64,000 bases of DNA from Alteromonas halophila (GCF_014651815.1 NZ_BMXP01000002.1:248001-312000), one strand, 5' to 3'; shown: positions 38,726 to 48,623, counted from the stretch's first letter. Notes: generated by a model not told the origin, from the sequence alone. A program made the numbers and translations.

Positions 38726-38890
38726 GCTGCAAAGTGTATCTGTGCGGGCTTCGGTTGTCTATGCATTACCTCATCAACATCCTCAAACCAGGACACCCAC
38801 ATCTTCAGCCTCAAATCAGGACACGCACACGTTCAGGAGCATCCATCATGGGCACTGCACGTTGTTCACTGTACGGTTGCGCGTATGAGG

Positions 38891-39346
38891 TTAGTCAGGG
38901 TGCATCCACATGCGTTCACGGCGGGACGGTTTGGCGAAGGTAAAAATACTTAGCCAGATAACCGGCGACAAGACCAGCGCGACAGCCAGGGTAACACCAG
39001 AGGGGTTATCGCCGTACAGGTAGGTATTGATAAAGCGTTCAAATCCCACCGGATCCCAGAACGCAATACCGGTATTGCCGTGAAGAAAAACCGTGCCGGC
39101 GATAGTCACGGCCAGACAAAACCATTTGCCGCGGGGTTCATAGCTTTGTGCAAGGAAAGCGGGGATCAGACCGGCAAGCGCTATCATCAGCACATCCCGG
39201 GCCAGTTTGGTACTGTCATCATCTACGCTGACATTCAGTAAACCGGCAAGCTCATCAACGGTTGTGTATTCCATCGGTGCCATCGTCAGCAGATAATAAA
39301 AGCCGGTCAGGCACACGCAAAAAAATGCAAAAGCCACGTAGCGCAT
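38891..39346 (-). CDS. four-helix membrane protein, unknown
   Basis: 151 residues, TAAGGACA before the ATG. Four hydrophobic helices are separated by short loops; the second loop has YEPRGKW and the C-terminus is basic (RRERMWMHPD). No family recognised. Confidence 0.65.
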   Translation of the reverse strand: MRYVAFAFFCVCLTGFYYLLTMAPMEYTTVDELAGLLNVSVDDDSTKLARDVLMIALAGLIPAFLAQSYEPRGKWFCLAVTIAGTVFLHGNTGIAFWDPVGFERFINTYLYGDNPSGVTLAVALVLSPVIWLSIFTFAKPSRRERMWMHPD

Positions 39347-39557
39347 AATTGTCCTTATTCTTCCCTATCCTGGCGGATAAGTGATTTTTATTCTTTTCAA
39401 TTACGCTAGCAGGTTTGTCAGTAAAACGCGACTTTCACCATTTTACAGGGAAGCAGTGTGATCTTAATCCCCGTCAATACCCGTTTATTCGACAAATAAA
39501 TAGTTGTTACTACGCGCCCGGGTGTAGGCTTTAGTCAGACTCAGACAGGAGACATGC

Positions 39558-40727
39558 ATGACACAAGACAGAGAATTTGACGTCGTAATTTTTGGTGCAA
39601 CCGGCTTTACCGGCCAGTTAGTCGCCGAATATTTTCAGCAGGCATACGCAAGTAACCCGGATGTCGCCTTCGCGCTGGCCGGACGCAACAGGCAAAAGCT
39701 CGAAAATGTGCGGGATGAACTGGGCGCATCGGTGCCGTTACTGGTTGCTGACAGTGACGATGAGCAGGCACTGACCACACTTGCCAGAAAAGCCAGCGTT
39801 ATCATTACCACGGTTGGGCCCTACCAGAACTATGGCGAAAAGTTACTGGCGGCATGTGCAGAAAATGGAACCGGCTATGTGGATCTCTGTGGTGAGCCAG
39901 CCTGGATGCACGATATGATTGAAAAGTATGAGGACAAAGCCAAAGCGTCCGGTGCCGCCATTGTGTTTTCCTGTGGCTTCGACTCAGTGCCCTTTGATTT
40001 AGGCGTCTTCGCGCTGCAACAGCACGCGGTGAATCAAACCGGCGCCGTGATACCTCACGTAAAAGGGCGTGTACGTCAGATGAAAGGCCGGTTCTCGGGC
40101 GGCACGGCTGCCAGCCTGCAGGCAACCATGGAAGCGGCGAAAAAAGACAAGTCAGTGATGAAAATTCTGGGCAATCCTTTCTCACTGGCTGACACTGACC
40201 ATGCCCACCCGCAGCCTGATGGCAGCAAACCTTACCACGATGATGAGCTGGGCACCTGGGTGGCGCCGTTTATCATGGCAACCATAAATACCAAGAATAT
40301 TCACCGCAGCAATTATCTGATGCATTATCGCTATGGCGATACCTTTGAATACGATGAAATGATGATGACCGGGCCGGGCGAAAAAGGCGAAGCCATGGCC
40401 CGGCATGTGGCTGAAGACAAGTCGATGGAAGGCGACGATGCGCCTAAGCCCGGCGAAGGCCCCAGCCGCGAAGAGCGTGAAAATGGCATGTACGATCTGC
40501 TGTTCACCGGCAAGGCCGAAAACGGCAATATGCTGTCGCTGTCAGTCAGAGGCGACAAGGATCCTGGTTATGGGTCTACCAGTAAAATGCTGTCTGAATG
40601 CGCATTGTGCCTGTGCCAGGATGTGAGCATTGAAGGCGGGTTCTACACGCCAGCCGCCGCGTTTGGCGAGGCGCTCATCGAACGTCTTAAACACAAGGCT
40701 GGCTTAACATTTACTGTCGAGGCATAG
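39558..40727 (+). CDS. saccharopine dehydrogenase-like NADP-binding oxidoreductase
   Basis: 389 residues, AGGAG before ATG 39558. An N-terminal Rossmann domain with VVIFGATGFTGQLVAEYF and FALAGRNRQKLENV is followed by ITTVGPYQNYGEKLLAACAENGTGYVDLCGEP, as in the saccharopine dehydrogenase-like / trans-acting enoyl reductase family (mycobacterial Rv2449c-like, human SCCPDH). The SCGFDSVPFDLG block also fits. Probably reduces a lipid-type or other carbonyl/enoyl substrate; true lysine metabolism is unlikely. Monocistronic; convergent with a DUF3224 gene. Confidence 0.88.
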   Translation: MTQDREFDVVIFGATGFTGQLVAEYFQQAYASNPDVAFALAGRNRQKLENVRDELGASVPLLVADSDDEQALTTLARKASVIITTVGPYQNYGEKLLAACAENGTGYVDLCGEPAWMHDMIEKYEDKAKASGAAIVFSCGFDSVPFDLGVFALQQHAVNQTGAVIPHVKGRVRQMKGRFSGGTAASLQATMEAAKKDKSVMKILGNPFSLADTDHAHPQPDGSKPYHDDELGTWVAPFIMATINTKNIHRSNYLMHYRYGDTFEYDEMMMTGPGEKGEAMARHVAEDKSMEGDDAPKPGEGPSREERENGMYDLLFTGKAENGNMLSLSVRGDKDPGYGSTSKMLSECALCLCQDVSIEGGFYTPAAAFGEALIERLKHKAGLTFTVEA

Positions 40728-40747
40728 TCAGAAGAGCGGTGTAAAAC

Positions 40748-41146
40748 TCAGTGGTCCGCCAGCTCGTAGTCGAAGGTATAATAGTGCTGACCCCCTTTTA
40801 TTTCGATATTCATGGTACCGGTTAACCCTGTCAGTTCACCGGTACCTGAACCGGGCACCACCTCCAGCTTCAGGTAGTCTTCGCCATCCTGCATAATGCC
40901 AAAATGTTGCAGCACAAACGTGCCCTTTTTACCTGCAAGCGACCCGTTTACCTGTTCAATAGCCACATACCCTGCAGCGCCCTGCACGCCGGTCATCACG
41001 CTTAACATTTCACCCTGACTGCTCGCATCCAGCGCGCCGTGAAAGGTTTTATCCAGTGTCATACGGCCAAGCTGGTTACCCTCAAGGCCTGTTGCGTATG
41101 TATCTGTGGGATTTAGTTTTACATCAAAGCTGTTAGTAATCTGCAT
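40748..41146 (-). CDS. DUF3224 family protein
   Basis: 132 residues from ATG 41146, which has AGGGAAAG upstream. A compact beta-barrel pattern is seen: MTLDKTFHGALDASSQGEMLS, GYVAIEQVNGSLAGKKGTFVLQHFG, GTGELTGLTGTMNIEI and HYYTFDYEL, all typical of DUF3224. The barrel is allene-oxide-cyclase-like; no enzymatic role is established. Cytoplasmic. Confidence 0.88.
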   Translation of the reverse strand: MQITNSFDVKLNPTDTYATGLEGNQLGRMTLDKTFHGALDASSQGEMLSVMTGVQGAAGYVAIEQVNGSLAGKKGTFVLQHFGIMQDGEDYLKLEVVPGSGTGELTGLTGTMNIEIKGGQHYYTFDYELADH

Positions 41147-41189
41147 GGTACTTTCCCTGTCACTTGTCACTATAGTGTAGAACCTGCTA

Positions 41190-41435
41190 TCAGGTCATCA
41201 TGAGTAATCCAATATACGGGACCAGAAAGAAAACCACTACCAGCATTTTGTAATACGCAATAAAACGAAAATACATCGGCAGGATCTGGGTCTCTGTCAG
41301 GCCGGTCAGTGAGGCATGGATACGCAGAAGTAGCGGCCTTACGGCGACAACCAGAACCGCTGTCACGGTAAGCATTACCAGGTGAATTACCAGGCACCAG
41401 CCAAGCAGAGTCTGCAGTTGCGAAAGCGTAAGCAC
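41190..41435 (-). CDS. small membrane protein, DUF6868-like
   Basis: 81 residues from a GTG at 41435 with AAGG eight bases upstream and 10 bases after the previous stop. The frame is open to 41552, but that would overlap the upstream gene by over 100 bases. TLSQLQTLLGWCLVIHLVML at the start and YYKMLVVVFFLVPYIGLLMM at the end, with two to three helices, resemble DUF6868. Function unknown. Confidence 0.6.
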   Translation of the reverse strand: MLTLSQLQTLLGWCLVIHLVMLTVTAVLVVAVRPLLLRIHASLTGLTETQILPMYFRFIAYYKMLVVVFFLVPYIGLLMMT

Positions 41436-41445
41436 TGGCGAGACC

Positions 41446-41664
41446 TTACTGGCTGTGCCGAAGTCTGGCCCGCCACATAATAAGGCCAAAAAACACGCCC
41501 ATAGCAGGGAATATAACCAGCGCCAGGCCAAGACCGTCGGTAAACGCTTCATTCCCGGTCAGTGTTATAATCAGCTTAAACAGTATCGCGGTCGGCAGCC
41601 CCCAGCCAAGCACCCCGGTCAATAACACAAAACGCCATTTTTTCATTCGTGGATTTTCCATCAT
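41446..41664 (-). CDS. small two-helix membrane protein
   Basis: 72 residues, AGGAG upstream. Two hydrophobic helices (FVLLTGVLGWGLPTAILF; LGLALVIFPAMGVFFGLIMW) end in a basic tail. No family recognised with certainty. It lies 12 bases downstream of the SpoIIAA-like gene and just before the DUF6868-like gene, so a three-gene unit is likely. Confidence 0.65.
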   Translation of the reverse strand: MMENPRMKKWRFVLLTGVLGWGLPTAILFKLIITLTGNEAFTDGLGLALVIFPAMGVFFGLIMWRARLRHSQ

Positions 41665-41676
41665 CTGTGATTGCTC

Positions 41677-42051
41677 CTAATCATTGAGCCAGCTCATTGC
41701 GGTTTTAATATCTTCAAAGTAACGGGCTTCACCAGAAATAAACCAGTTGCCTATCCTGGCCACCAATTCCTGCCAGTACCTGGTGCCGTATATGGCAACC
41801 TTTTCGAATTCCCGCCCATGTTTGAGGCCCAGCTTAAAGTCGTCCCAGGCGGCCCGTGGCTCCCATCCCTCAAATTCTGTGGCATCAATGAAGATACGCA
41901 CTTTTGGCCCTTTCACTTCGGCCAGTGCACCGTCAATCAGCGGAGTGATAGCGGCATAGTCCTCATGAGTCAGTTTCCCTGTGGCCTTCATGGTCAAAAA
42001 GAACTGCTCGTCTGTGCGCTCAATTCCAATCGTAAGGCCGTGACGTTGCAT
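41677..42051 (-). CDS. SpoIIAA-like (STAS fold) protein
   Basis: 124 residues, AAAGGAG before the ATG. It matches the SpoIIAA-like family found in marine proteobacteria: LTHEDYAAITPLIDGAL, KVRIFIDATEFEGWEPRAAWDDFKLGLKH, EFEKVAIYG and an end with GEARYFEDIKTAMSWL. The fold suggests lipid or protein binding. Head of a likely three-gene unit with two small membrane proteins. Confidence 0.85.
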   Translation of the reverse strand: MQRHGLTIGIERTDEQFFLTMKATGKLTHEDYAAITPLIDGALAEVKGPKVRIFIDATEFEGWEPRAAWDDFKLGLKHGREFEKVAIYGTRYWQELVARIGNWFISGEARYFEDIKTAMSWLND

Positions 42052-42124
42052 AATGTGACTCCTTTAAACGGATGACACCGGTAGTGACCCTCTAAAAGTA
42101 GCGCAGGATCGCAACGTTTGCCTG

Positions 42125-42577
42125 CTATGCGTTGCGATTCGCCGCCAGCCAGGAATCCAGTGCATTGCCAAAGGCTTGTTTTTCGCTGCTGCTCAGTGCA
42201 GCCGGTCCGCCGGTCTGGATCCCGCTGCTGCGCAGCGTGTCCATAAAGTCGCGCATGTTAAGCCGTGACTTTATATTTTCTTTGGTCAGCACTTCGCCAC
42301 GTGGATTCAGCGCGGTGCAGCCTTTAGTGATAACCTCGTCTGCCAGCGGAATATCACCGGTGATGACCAGATCGCCTGGTTCGCAGCGGCGGACAATTTC
42401 GTTGTCAGCCACATCAAAGCCTTTTGGCACCTGTAGCCGTGAAATATATTTTGAAGGAGGGATTTGCAGGTACTGATTGGCTACCAGAGTCACCCTGGTT
42501 GCGGTGCGATCGGCGGCACGAAACAGCGTTTGTTTTATTGCCACCGGACAGGCATCGGCATCAACCCAAATATTCAT
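42125..42577 (-). CDS. yaiI: UPF0178 family protein YaiI/YqxD
   Basis: 150 residues, full family length. It begins [11 protein letters not shown] and continues [33 protein letters not shown] and [13 protein letters not shown], as in YaiI. The acidic pattern resembles PIN-like nucleases, but activity is unproven. Cytoplasmic; monocistronic. Confidence 0.95.
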   Translation of the reverse strand: MNIWVDADACPVAIKQTLFRAADRTATRVTLVANQYLQIPPSKYISRLQVPKGFDVADNEIVRRCEPGDLVITGDIPLADEVITKGCTALNPRGEVLTKENIKSRLNMRDFMDTLRSSGIQTGGPAALSSSEKQAFGNALDSWLAANRNA

Positions 42578-42782
42578 GGTGTGCAGCTCCCACTGCTAAA
42601 CAGATAAGCCCGATACTATACAGCAAACAGCCCGGCATGCAGACAGATACCATCAAAAGCGCTGTGGCAACAGCTCCGGGCCCACATCTGCGCAGACCGA
42701 ACGGTGGTGAACATCCTGTCGTCGCAAATTGATGGGGCCGTCAGCGCATAATGCCAACGCTCACCGACCTGGAACAGGCCGG

Positions 42783-43538
42783 TTAGTCCAAATAAGCAGA
42801 CAAACGGTTTCTGTTGCGTCGTGACAGCGTTACCTTATCGCCACCTGACAGCGTGATTTCGTAGTCGCCTTTGCTACCGGGCCTCAGCTCTTTTATGCTG
42901 CTTTGGCGGACAATGGTAGAGCGGTGGATGCGCACAAATTCAGAGGGATCAAGCTGGCTTTCAAGACGCGTCAGGGTTTCTCGATGCAGCACCTGTGTGC
43001 CATCGAGCAGATGCAGCTCCACATAGTTTCCCGCCCCGGCAATGTAATTGATATCCTCAACATTGAGCAACCGGATGCGCCCCGGCTCTTTGATCACCAG
43101 GCGGCTTCTGTGCTGGCTTTGCTGCTCAGTTTGAATATACGCAAAAAACTGCGCCATCTTATCCCGGTCAAAACCAGCACTGTTATCCAGATGATGGCGG
43201 GCTTTATCCAGCGCGGCAAAAAAGCGTGCATCATCAAAGGGTTTGAGCAGGTAGTCCACCGCGCACAATTCAAAGGCCTCCACCGCATACTCATCATACG
43301 CGGTCACAAAGACCAGCGCACAGTGATAAGGGAGTTTATCTGCCAGTTGTACGCCGGTCTGCCCGGGCATCTGTATATCGAGAAAGACGATATCAGGCTG
43401 GTGTTGCTGCGCCAGCGCCAGGGCTTCGTTGCCATCTTTAGCTTCTAAAATGGGGCCGATATCTGACTGCGACGCCAGTAAGTTGGTGACAATTTTGCGG
43501 GCAATGCGCTCATCATCTGCAACCAGTACGTTATGCAT
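42783..43538 (-). CDS. LytTR-family response regulator
   Basis: 251 residues from ATG 43538; the start ATGCATAA overlaps the kinase stop. The receiver domain has acidic pair DDE (8-10), phospho-acceptor Asp54 in VFLDIQMPG, Thr in FVTAYDEYAVEAFE and Lys in YLLKPFD. Residues 150-250 are a LytTR DNA-binding domain with INYIAGAGNYVELHLLDG and FVRIHRSTIVRQSSI. It pairs with the LytS-like kinase upstream and may control itself and the divergent TonB receptor. Confidence 0.94.
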   Translation of the reverse strand: MHNVLVADDERIARKIVTNLLASQSDIGPILEAKDGNEALALAQQHQPDIVFLDIQMPGQTGVQLADKLPYHCALVFVTAYDEYAVEAFELCAVDYLLKPFDDARFFAALDKARHHLDNSAGFDRDKMAQFFAYIQTEQQSQHRSRLVIKEPGRIRLLNVEDINYIAGAGNYVELHLLDGTQVLHRETLTRLESQLDPSEFVRIHRSTIVRQSSIKELRPGSKGDYEITLSGGDKVTLSRRNRNRLSAYLD

Positions 43539-44631
43539 GGCCGTCTCCCGTAGGAATAGTAAGGTGCGTGACATACAGCCCGTCAGGGGTTTCCTTACAG
43601 GTCAGTAAGTCGTCACGATGGTACAAATGGCGCAGACGCTTGCGACTGACGTCCAGACCGATGCCAAAGCCCTTGTGGCCCGCACGCTGACAGGCCTGAT
43701 TGGTCAGCTCAATCTCCAGCTGCTCAGGGTGAGCAGCAATGCGCAATTTCAGTAAGTTATGATTGCTTTCAAGCTGCGAGCCGTGTTGCACAGCATTCTC
43801 CACCAGAGTATGTAACAGCATGAAGGGGACGTCACTATCCAGCGCGGCCTCATCGGTGTGGATGTCGATATCCAGCTTGTCTTCAAAGCGAATTTTCTGG
43901 ATCGCCAGGTAGCTGTGAATAAAGGCCATTTCCTCGCGCAGACTGGTGAGCTGATTTTTCTGGTTTTCCAGCACCGTACGAAACATTTTTGAAAGCTCGC
44001 TAAGCGCGTTTACCGCATCGGCTTTGTGCTCCAGACGCACAAGGCCTGAGATGGTGTTAAGGGTGTTAAACAGAAAGTGCGGGCTTAGCTGTGACTTCAG
44101 CGACTGCAGCTCTACCTCCAGCAACTGACTGCTAAGCCTGGCGTTACGCACAGTTTCCTGTTTACTGCGGGTGTAGTAAGTGACGCTAAAGCCAATACTG
44201 GCTACTGCCAGGTAAATCAGTAAATCAAGGTGCATGGGGCTGCGCTGCAATTCAGCCACGAACTCCTTGATCGCCGCCAGCGTCACTCCGGTTTCACTGT
44301 ACAGCAACAGGACCTCGATAACTGTCAGCCCCCAGTACAGTGACATTAGTGCCGCCATCAATAACAGATTCTTACCGGCAAATTGCCAGGGCTGTCTGGG
44401 ATCAAGATCAATCGCACGAATTGCCGCAATGGTGAGCGGGGTCAGGATGATCCAGTTGCCCCACCAGGGCAGGTAACGCAGCCAGACCTCATGCCAGATC
44501 AAATCCCGGCCATACTCGGTACCAACCCGGAAACTGTTATCGGCGGCCAGCGTATTCATCAGTAGCCAGAAGAGTGCAGAAGACAGCACAAATAAGCGGG
44601 AAGGAAAATGTCGGCGAAGTGACGTCAGCAT
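43531..44631 (-). CDS. LytS/YehU-type sensor histidine kinase
   Basis: 366 residues. About four membrane helices lie in residues 12-155 and form the sensor, with no known ligand domain. The His_kinase domain has His185 in LKSQLSPHFLFNTLNTISGL, the N-box LLHTLVENAVQHG (about 272-284) and a short GHKGFGIGL G-box. It should phosphorylate the overlapping LytTR regulator. A 12-bp direct repeat sits just upstream of its start. Confidence 0.94.
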   Translation of the reverse strand: MLTSLRRHFPSRLFVLSSALFWLLMNTLAADNSFRVGTEYGRDLIWHEVWLRYLPWWGNWIILTPLTIAAIRAIDLDPRQPWQFAGKNLLLMAALMSLYWGLTVIEVLLLYSETGVTLAAIKEFVAELQRSPMHLDLLIYLAVASIGFSVTYYTRSKQETVRNARLSSQLLEVELQSLKSQLSPHFLFNTLNTISGLVRLEHKADAVNALSELSKMFRTVLENQKNQLTSLREEMAFIHSYLAIQKIRFEDKLDIDIHTDEAALDSDVPFMLLHTLVENAVQHGSQLESNHNLLKLRIAAHPEQLEIELTNQACQRAGHKGFGIGLDVSRKRLRHLYHRDDLLTCKETPDGLYVTHLTIPTGDGHA

Positions 44632-44654
44632 GAGTACAGCTACCTTAAAACAAG

Positions 44655-44696
44655 GCGCAAATTATGGCGGTAAATATAGCCAGAGCGCAAATTATG
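44655..44696. promoter_or_regulatory. 12-bp direct repeat, candidate LytTR operator
   Basis: GCGCAAATTATG occurs at 44655-44666 and 44685-44696, exactly 30 bases apart (about three helical turns), 24 bases before the kinase start. LytTR regulators bind paired direct repeats, so this is a likely binding site. The rest of the 407-base gap (44632-45038) holds no gene I can support. Confidence 0.55.
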
Positions 44697-45038
44697 TCCG
44701 GCTCCGAACATCCGTATTGCAGCATTCTGAAGCAGTGTCACCCCTTCAAATACCCCAGTCGTCACGTCATAACCTCCGTTTACCCCACCCATTTCGCCGT
44801 TTATGTATTGGCATCTTCCTTAAGCCTATGCAGGTTCTGCAAGCACGGCAAGTGCGCCAGACCTTTTACCCTCACATTCACCCTACTTATCACCCCGTTC
44901 TCCCCGTTGATGTAAAACCGCTAGTACAGGACCACACCCGATTCTAGCTTAAGAGAGGCGTGGCAACGCCGCGCCATTACTTACAACCATAATAACATTC
45001 GTCCGGTTAAGCAGTCTGTGACGAAAGGGGAGACTACT

Positions 45039-48014
45039 ATGTACACTCGTTCCAGACTGGCCCGGTCAATTCGGTTTGCTATTCTCTGTAGCGCTGCAAC
45101 AGCTTCTTCCATCATCAGCTCTGCAGTCCTTGCCCAGCAAAACACTGACAATGAAGACAGCGAAGCCTCGGTCGAGATCATTGCCATTACCGGTAGCCGT
45201 GTTCGTTCACCCGGTGTTGAATCTACCAGCCCTATTTTCTCCATCGGTGAAGAAGATATCGGCTATTTACAGCAACCTGAGTTTGAACGCGTTATTCGTT
45301 CACTGCCATCCACCATCCCGGCTGACGGCGGGAATGTAAATAACGGTACCGCAGGGGCTGCTACTATCGATTTGCGCGGCCTTGGCGCACAGCGCAACCT
45401 GGTGCTGCTAAACGGCAGGCGCATGGTGCCGTTTAACTTTAACGGTCAGGTCGATACCTCAACCATTCCAACCTCACTGATTGAGCGTATCGACGTCATC
45501 ACCGGCGGTGCCTCAGCGGTGTATGGTTCCGATGCCATTTCGGGTGCGGTGAATGTCATTCTGAAAGACGACTTCAACGGGGCACAACTGGATCTGAACC
45601 ACCAGCAAAGCGGTGAAAGCGACGGTGACCAGAGTAATATTGCTTTTACCGTGGGCGGCAACTTTGAAGATGGTCGCGGCAATGCGGTTGCGTCGGTGTC
45701 CTGGATGGAGCGTAAGCCCGTGCTGCTGGGCGACCGGCCGCTGGGACAGTTTGGTATTAACTCGAACACCGGGGCCGGTCTGGCGGAATACCGCGCCGGT
45801 GAAGACGCCCAGCTCCCGGAGGCGGGCTGTGGCGGTCCTAATGTTGTCGATATTAATGGTTCCGGTTCAACCACCGCCATGCCCACCCGATTCGAGTTAA
45901 TCGGTGCTGGCGTGGAAGGGCAGTTCCGCGAAGACGGTACGCTGGGCCCAAACTGTAGCCTGTTTAACTTTAACCCGTTTAACTACTACCAGACTCCGGC
46001 CGAGCGGTATACCGCCACTGTTATGGCGCACTACACCATTAACGATCATGCCGAGGCCTACACCAGCTTTAATTTTACCAATACCAGTGTAGAGCAGCAG
46101 GTGGCACCGTCGGGCACGTTTGGCACCCAGTTTACATTGCCGCTCTACAATCCGCTGATTGGCGACCAGGCGCTTAATTTTATCTTAGACGGTGCCAACG
46201 CTGCCGTCGCCTCCGGTGTGCTGCTAAATGGTGAAAGCTGGAACGATGTCAATGGCAACGGCGTGGTCGATACCGAAGATACCCTTGAGGTGAGATTGCG
46301 TCGTCGCACGCTGGAGCTGGGAACCCGGTCGGAACGCTATGATTCGCAAATCTGGCAGATGCTGGCAGGTTTCCGTGGTCAGTTAATCGGCGACTGGAAT
46401 TACGACATTTCCTACCAGTACGGTGAAGCGAATCGCACCACCGAACGCGCCGGGTACACCAATGTTGAAAATCTGCAAAACGCGCTGGATACCCGCGATG
46501 GCATTAACTGTGCGGTGGGTGGGGCGTGTGTGCCCATCGATCTGTTTGGCGGCTTTGGCACCATCACCGATGCTGCCGCGGCTTACTCAAGTGCCGTTGC
46601 CTTGCAGCAACAAAAATACAATCAGGAAATCATGCAGGTGATTTTGGACGGACCAATTGAGATGATCAGTTTGCCTACTGCCACCTGGCCTTTATCGTTA
46701 AGTGTGGGCTATGAGCACCGTACAGAAAATGGCTCGCTGTCACCGGATGAGTGCCTGAAGCTGGCGCCTACCAGTTGTCTTGGTGGCGCGGGTGGTAACA
46801 TTCTGCCTATCGACGGTGGCTATAAAGTGGATGAGTTCTTCTTTGAAGGGGTACTGCCCATATTCGACGGTTATGATTTTGCCGAAACCATGGATGTGGA
46901 GTTTGGTTTCCGCTCGTCGGACTATGACACTGTAGGGACGACCGATTCCTGGAAGCTGGGTTTTAACTGGCGTCCGGTCGAGCCTGTCCTGATCCGCGTC
47001 ATGCAGCAGCGCGCCAACCGGGCGCCGAATGTTGGCGAGTTGTTCTCGCCGGTGACCTCGGGACTGGATAATGCCACGGTTGATCCCTGCTCAGTAGCGA
47101 ATGCCGGTAACATCAGTGACAGTCTGCGCGCGTTGTGTGTGTCCACGGGCATGCGTGCCGAACAGGTCGGCGTGGTGCCTGATATCATTTCCGGACAGAT
47201 TAATACGTTCGCCGGTAGCTCGCCCACCACACCACCGGGCCCGGAACAGGCCGATACCACCACCGCCGGCATTGTGTGGACACCCACTTTTGACTGGGCC
47301 AATAACTTCTTGCTGTCAGTCGATTATTACAACATCGAAATTGAAGACATTATCGGGCAGTTCTCGGCTCAGGAAATTCTGGATGCCTGCTATCAGAACG
47401 GGAATACGGCGGAGTGTGCCAAAATCGTCCGGGTCGGGGGCGACCTGACCGGTGACGCAGCGGGAGTAAGGCTCTTTACCACTAACCTTAAGTATCTGCA
47501 GGCAGAGGGGATTGAGGTGGGAGTGAACTTTAACTTCGATACGGACGGCCTGGGCAATTTTGAGTTCAATGCCACCATCAACAAATACCTCACGCAGGAG
47601 TCGCAGAGCTCGGATATTGTGCCTGTCACTGACTGCCGGGGCTTTTACGGTACAACCTGCGATCCCATTTCCGACCTGCGCTGGATCCAGCGTACCACCT
47701 GGACTTATGACGCGTTTACGGTGTCGCTACTGTGGCGCCACATAAACTCAGTGGACGTTGAGCCTGTAGAAGCCAGTCGCCGGTTCGAGGAATTCCGAAC
47801 CATCGACAGTTACGATTACTTCGACCTGTATGCCGCCTACCAGATGAACGACAACCTGCGTTTCACACTGGGCGTGGACAACCTGTTTGATAAGGAGCCG
47901 CCGGTATTGGGTAACGATATAGGTGACACCAGCTCCAATTCAGGTAACACCTTTCCCAGCAACTATGATCCGCTTGGGCGGTTCTATAAAGCGGGCATAC
48001 AGCTGACCTTTTAA
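45039..48014 (+). CDS. TonB-dependent outer-membrane receptor
   Basis: 991 residues from ATG 45039 (AAAGGGGAG upstream; an in-frame ATG at 45018 is less likely). The signal peptide ends at about 32 (AVLA). The plug domain includes ITGSRVRSPG, TIDLRGLGAQRNLVLLNGRRMVP, and IDVITGGASAVYGSDAISGAVNVILK. The beta barrel runs to a C-terminal Phe (GIQLTF). Conserved cysteines in loops (DCRGFYGTTCDP) suggest disulphides. The substrate is unknown; the large CarO/peptide- or glycan-type receptors of Alteromonadales look similar. Divergent from the LytTR system. Confidence 0.95.
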   Translation: MYTRSRLARSIRFAILCSAATASSIISSAVLAQQNTDNEDSEASVEIIAITGSRVRSPGVESTSPIFSIGEEDIGYLQQPEFERVIRSLPSTIPADGGNVNNGTAGAATIDLRGLGAQRNLVLLNGRRMVPFNFNGQVDTSTIPTSLIERIDVITGGASAVYGSDAISGAVNVILKDDFNGAQLDLNHQQSGESDGDQSNIAFTVGGNFEDGRGNAVASVSWMERKPVLLGDRPLGQFGINSNTGAGLAEYRAGEDAQLPEAGCGGPNVVDINGSGSTTAMPTRFELIGAGVEGQFREDGTLGPNCSLFNFNPFNYYQTPAERYTATVMAHYTINDHAEAYTSFNFTNTSVEQQVAPSGTFGTQFTLPLYNPLIGDQALNFILDGANAAVASGVLLNGESWNDVNGNGVVDTEDTLEVRLRRRTLELGTRSERYDSQIWQMLAGFRGQLIGDWNYDISYQYGEANRTTERAGYTNVENLQNALDTRDGINCAVGGACVPIDLFGGFGTITDAAAAYSSAVALQQQKYNQEIMQVILDGPIEMISLPTATWPLSLSVGYEHRTENGSLSPDECLKLAPTSCLGGAGGNILPIDGGYKVDEFFFEGVLPIFDGYDFAETMDVEFGFRSSDYDTVGTTDSWKLGFNWRPVEPVLIRVMQQRANRAPNVGELFSPVTSGLDNATVDPCSVANAGNISDSLRALCVSTGMRAEQVGVVPDIISGQINTFAGSSPTTPPGPEQADTTTAGIVWTPTFDWANNFLLSVDYYNIEIEDIIGQFSAQEILDACYQNGNTAECAKIVRVGGDLTGDAAGVRLFTTNLKYLQAEGIEVGVNFNFDTDGLGNFEFNATINKYLTQESQSSDIVPVTDCRGFYGTTCDPISDLRWIQRTTWTYDAFTVSLLWRHINSVDVEPVEASRRFEEFRTIDSYDYFDLYAAYQMNDNLRFTLGVDNLFDKEPPVLGNDIGDTSSNSGNTFPSNYDPLGRFYKAGIQLTF

Positions 48015-48041
48015 CCCGGTCTATACCCTGGACCACCTTTT

Positions 48042-48066
48042 GGGGCACTGTTGTGCCCCTTTTTTT
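48042..48066 (+). terminator. rho-independent terminator after the TonB receptor gene
   Basis: Stem GGGGCAC/GTGCCCC (7 bp), loop TGTT, then seven T. It lies 28 bases past the stop codon. Confidence 0.92.
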
Positions 48067-48161
48067 GCTCTGGCATTGCGATCTTAAACGGCCATACCTG
48101 CCGCTTAACAGCCATTGACATCCAGCGCCTTCACATTAAACGCTTCACTCAAAGACGGTAA

Positions 48162-48533
48162 TCAGGCAAGCGAATGTTTCGCAATCATCTGGGCTATCTC
48201 TGTCAGCGCGTTCTTACCGGAAAACTCAAAACGCACACGCCCCAGCGATGAAAAGTAAATCTCAAGTTCGGAGTCCAGGTCGAAAGTGCCGGACGTTTCA
48301 ACCGAGAACACATCCACGTTTTTATATGGCAGCGACGTGAAATCTTTTTTACTGCCGGTCAGGCCCTGCACATTCACCGCAATGATCCGCTTATTGGTAA
48401 ATACTACGCCATCGCGCATCGACTTAAAGGCATCGATAATTTCTTCACCTTCAATCAGCAGCGCGGTGACTTTTTCAGCGTAGTCAGCATTTTGTTTTAG
48501 CTTAAACACACTTTTGTTGTCGAAATCGATCAT
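48162..48533 (-). CDS. bacterial PH-domain protein
   Basis: 123 residues, one bPH_1-type pleckstrin-homology-like domain. ALLIEGEEIIDAFKSMRDGVVFTNKRIIAV, followed by TSLPYKNVDVFSVETSGTFDLDSELEIYF and a C-terminal helix, is the standard pattern. Members form ring oligomers of unknown use. No signal peptide. The short membrane genes upstream may be in the same unit. Confidence 0.9.
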   Translation of the reverse strand: MIDFDNKSVFKLKQNADYAEKVTALLIEGEEIIDAFKSMRDGVVFTNKRIIAVNVQGLTGSKKDFTSLPYKNVDVFSVETSGTFDLDSELEIYFSSLGRVRFEFSGKNALTEIAQMIAKHSLA

Positions 48534-48623
48534 GGTTGGCTCCCGGTCACCGTGCCGTGACCTTTATGGTTGAGGGTTTTCAGCGACAGCGGTGACATTG
48601 TCCTCACCGCCAGACTGACAAAA

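Noticed and set aside
41436..41552. Long N-terminal extension of the DUF6868-like gene
   Set aside because: It would overlap the preceding real gene by 107 bases; the GTG at 41435 with AAGG fits family length.
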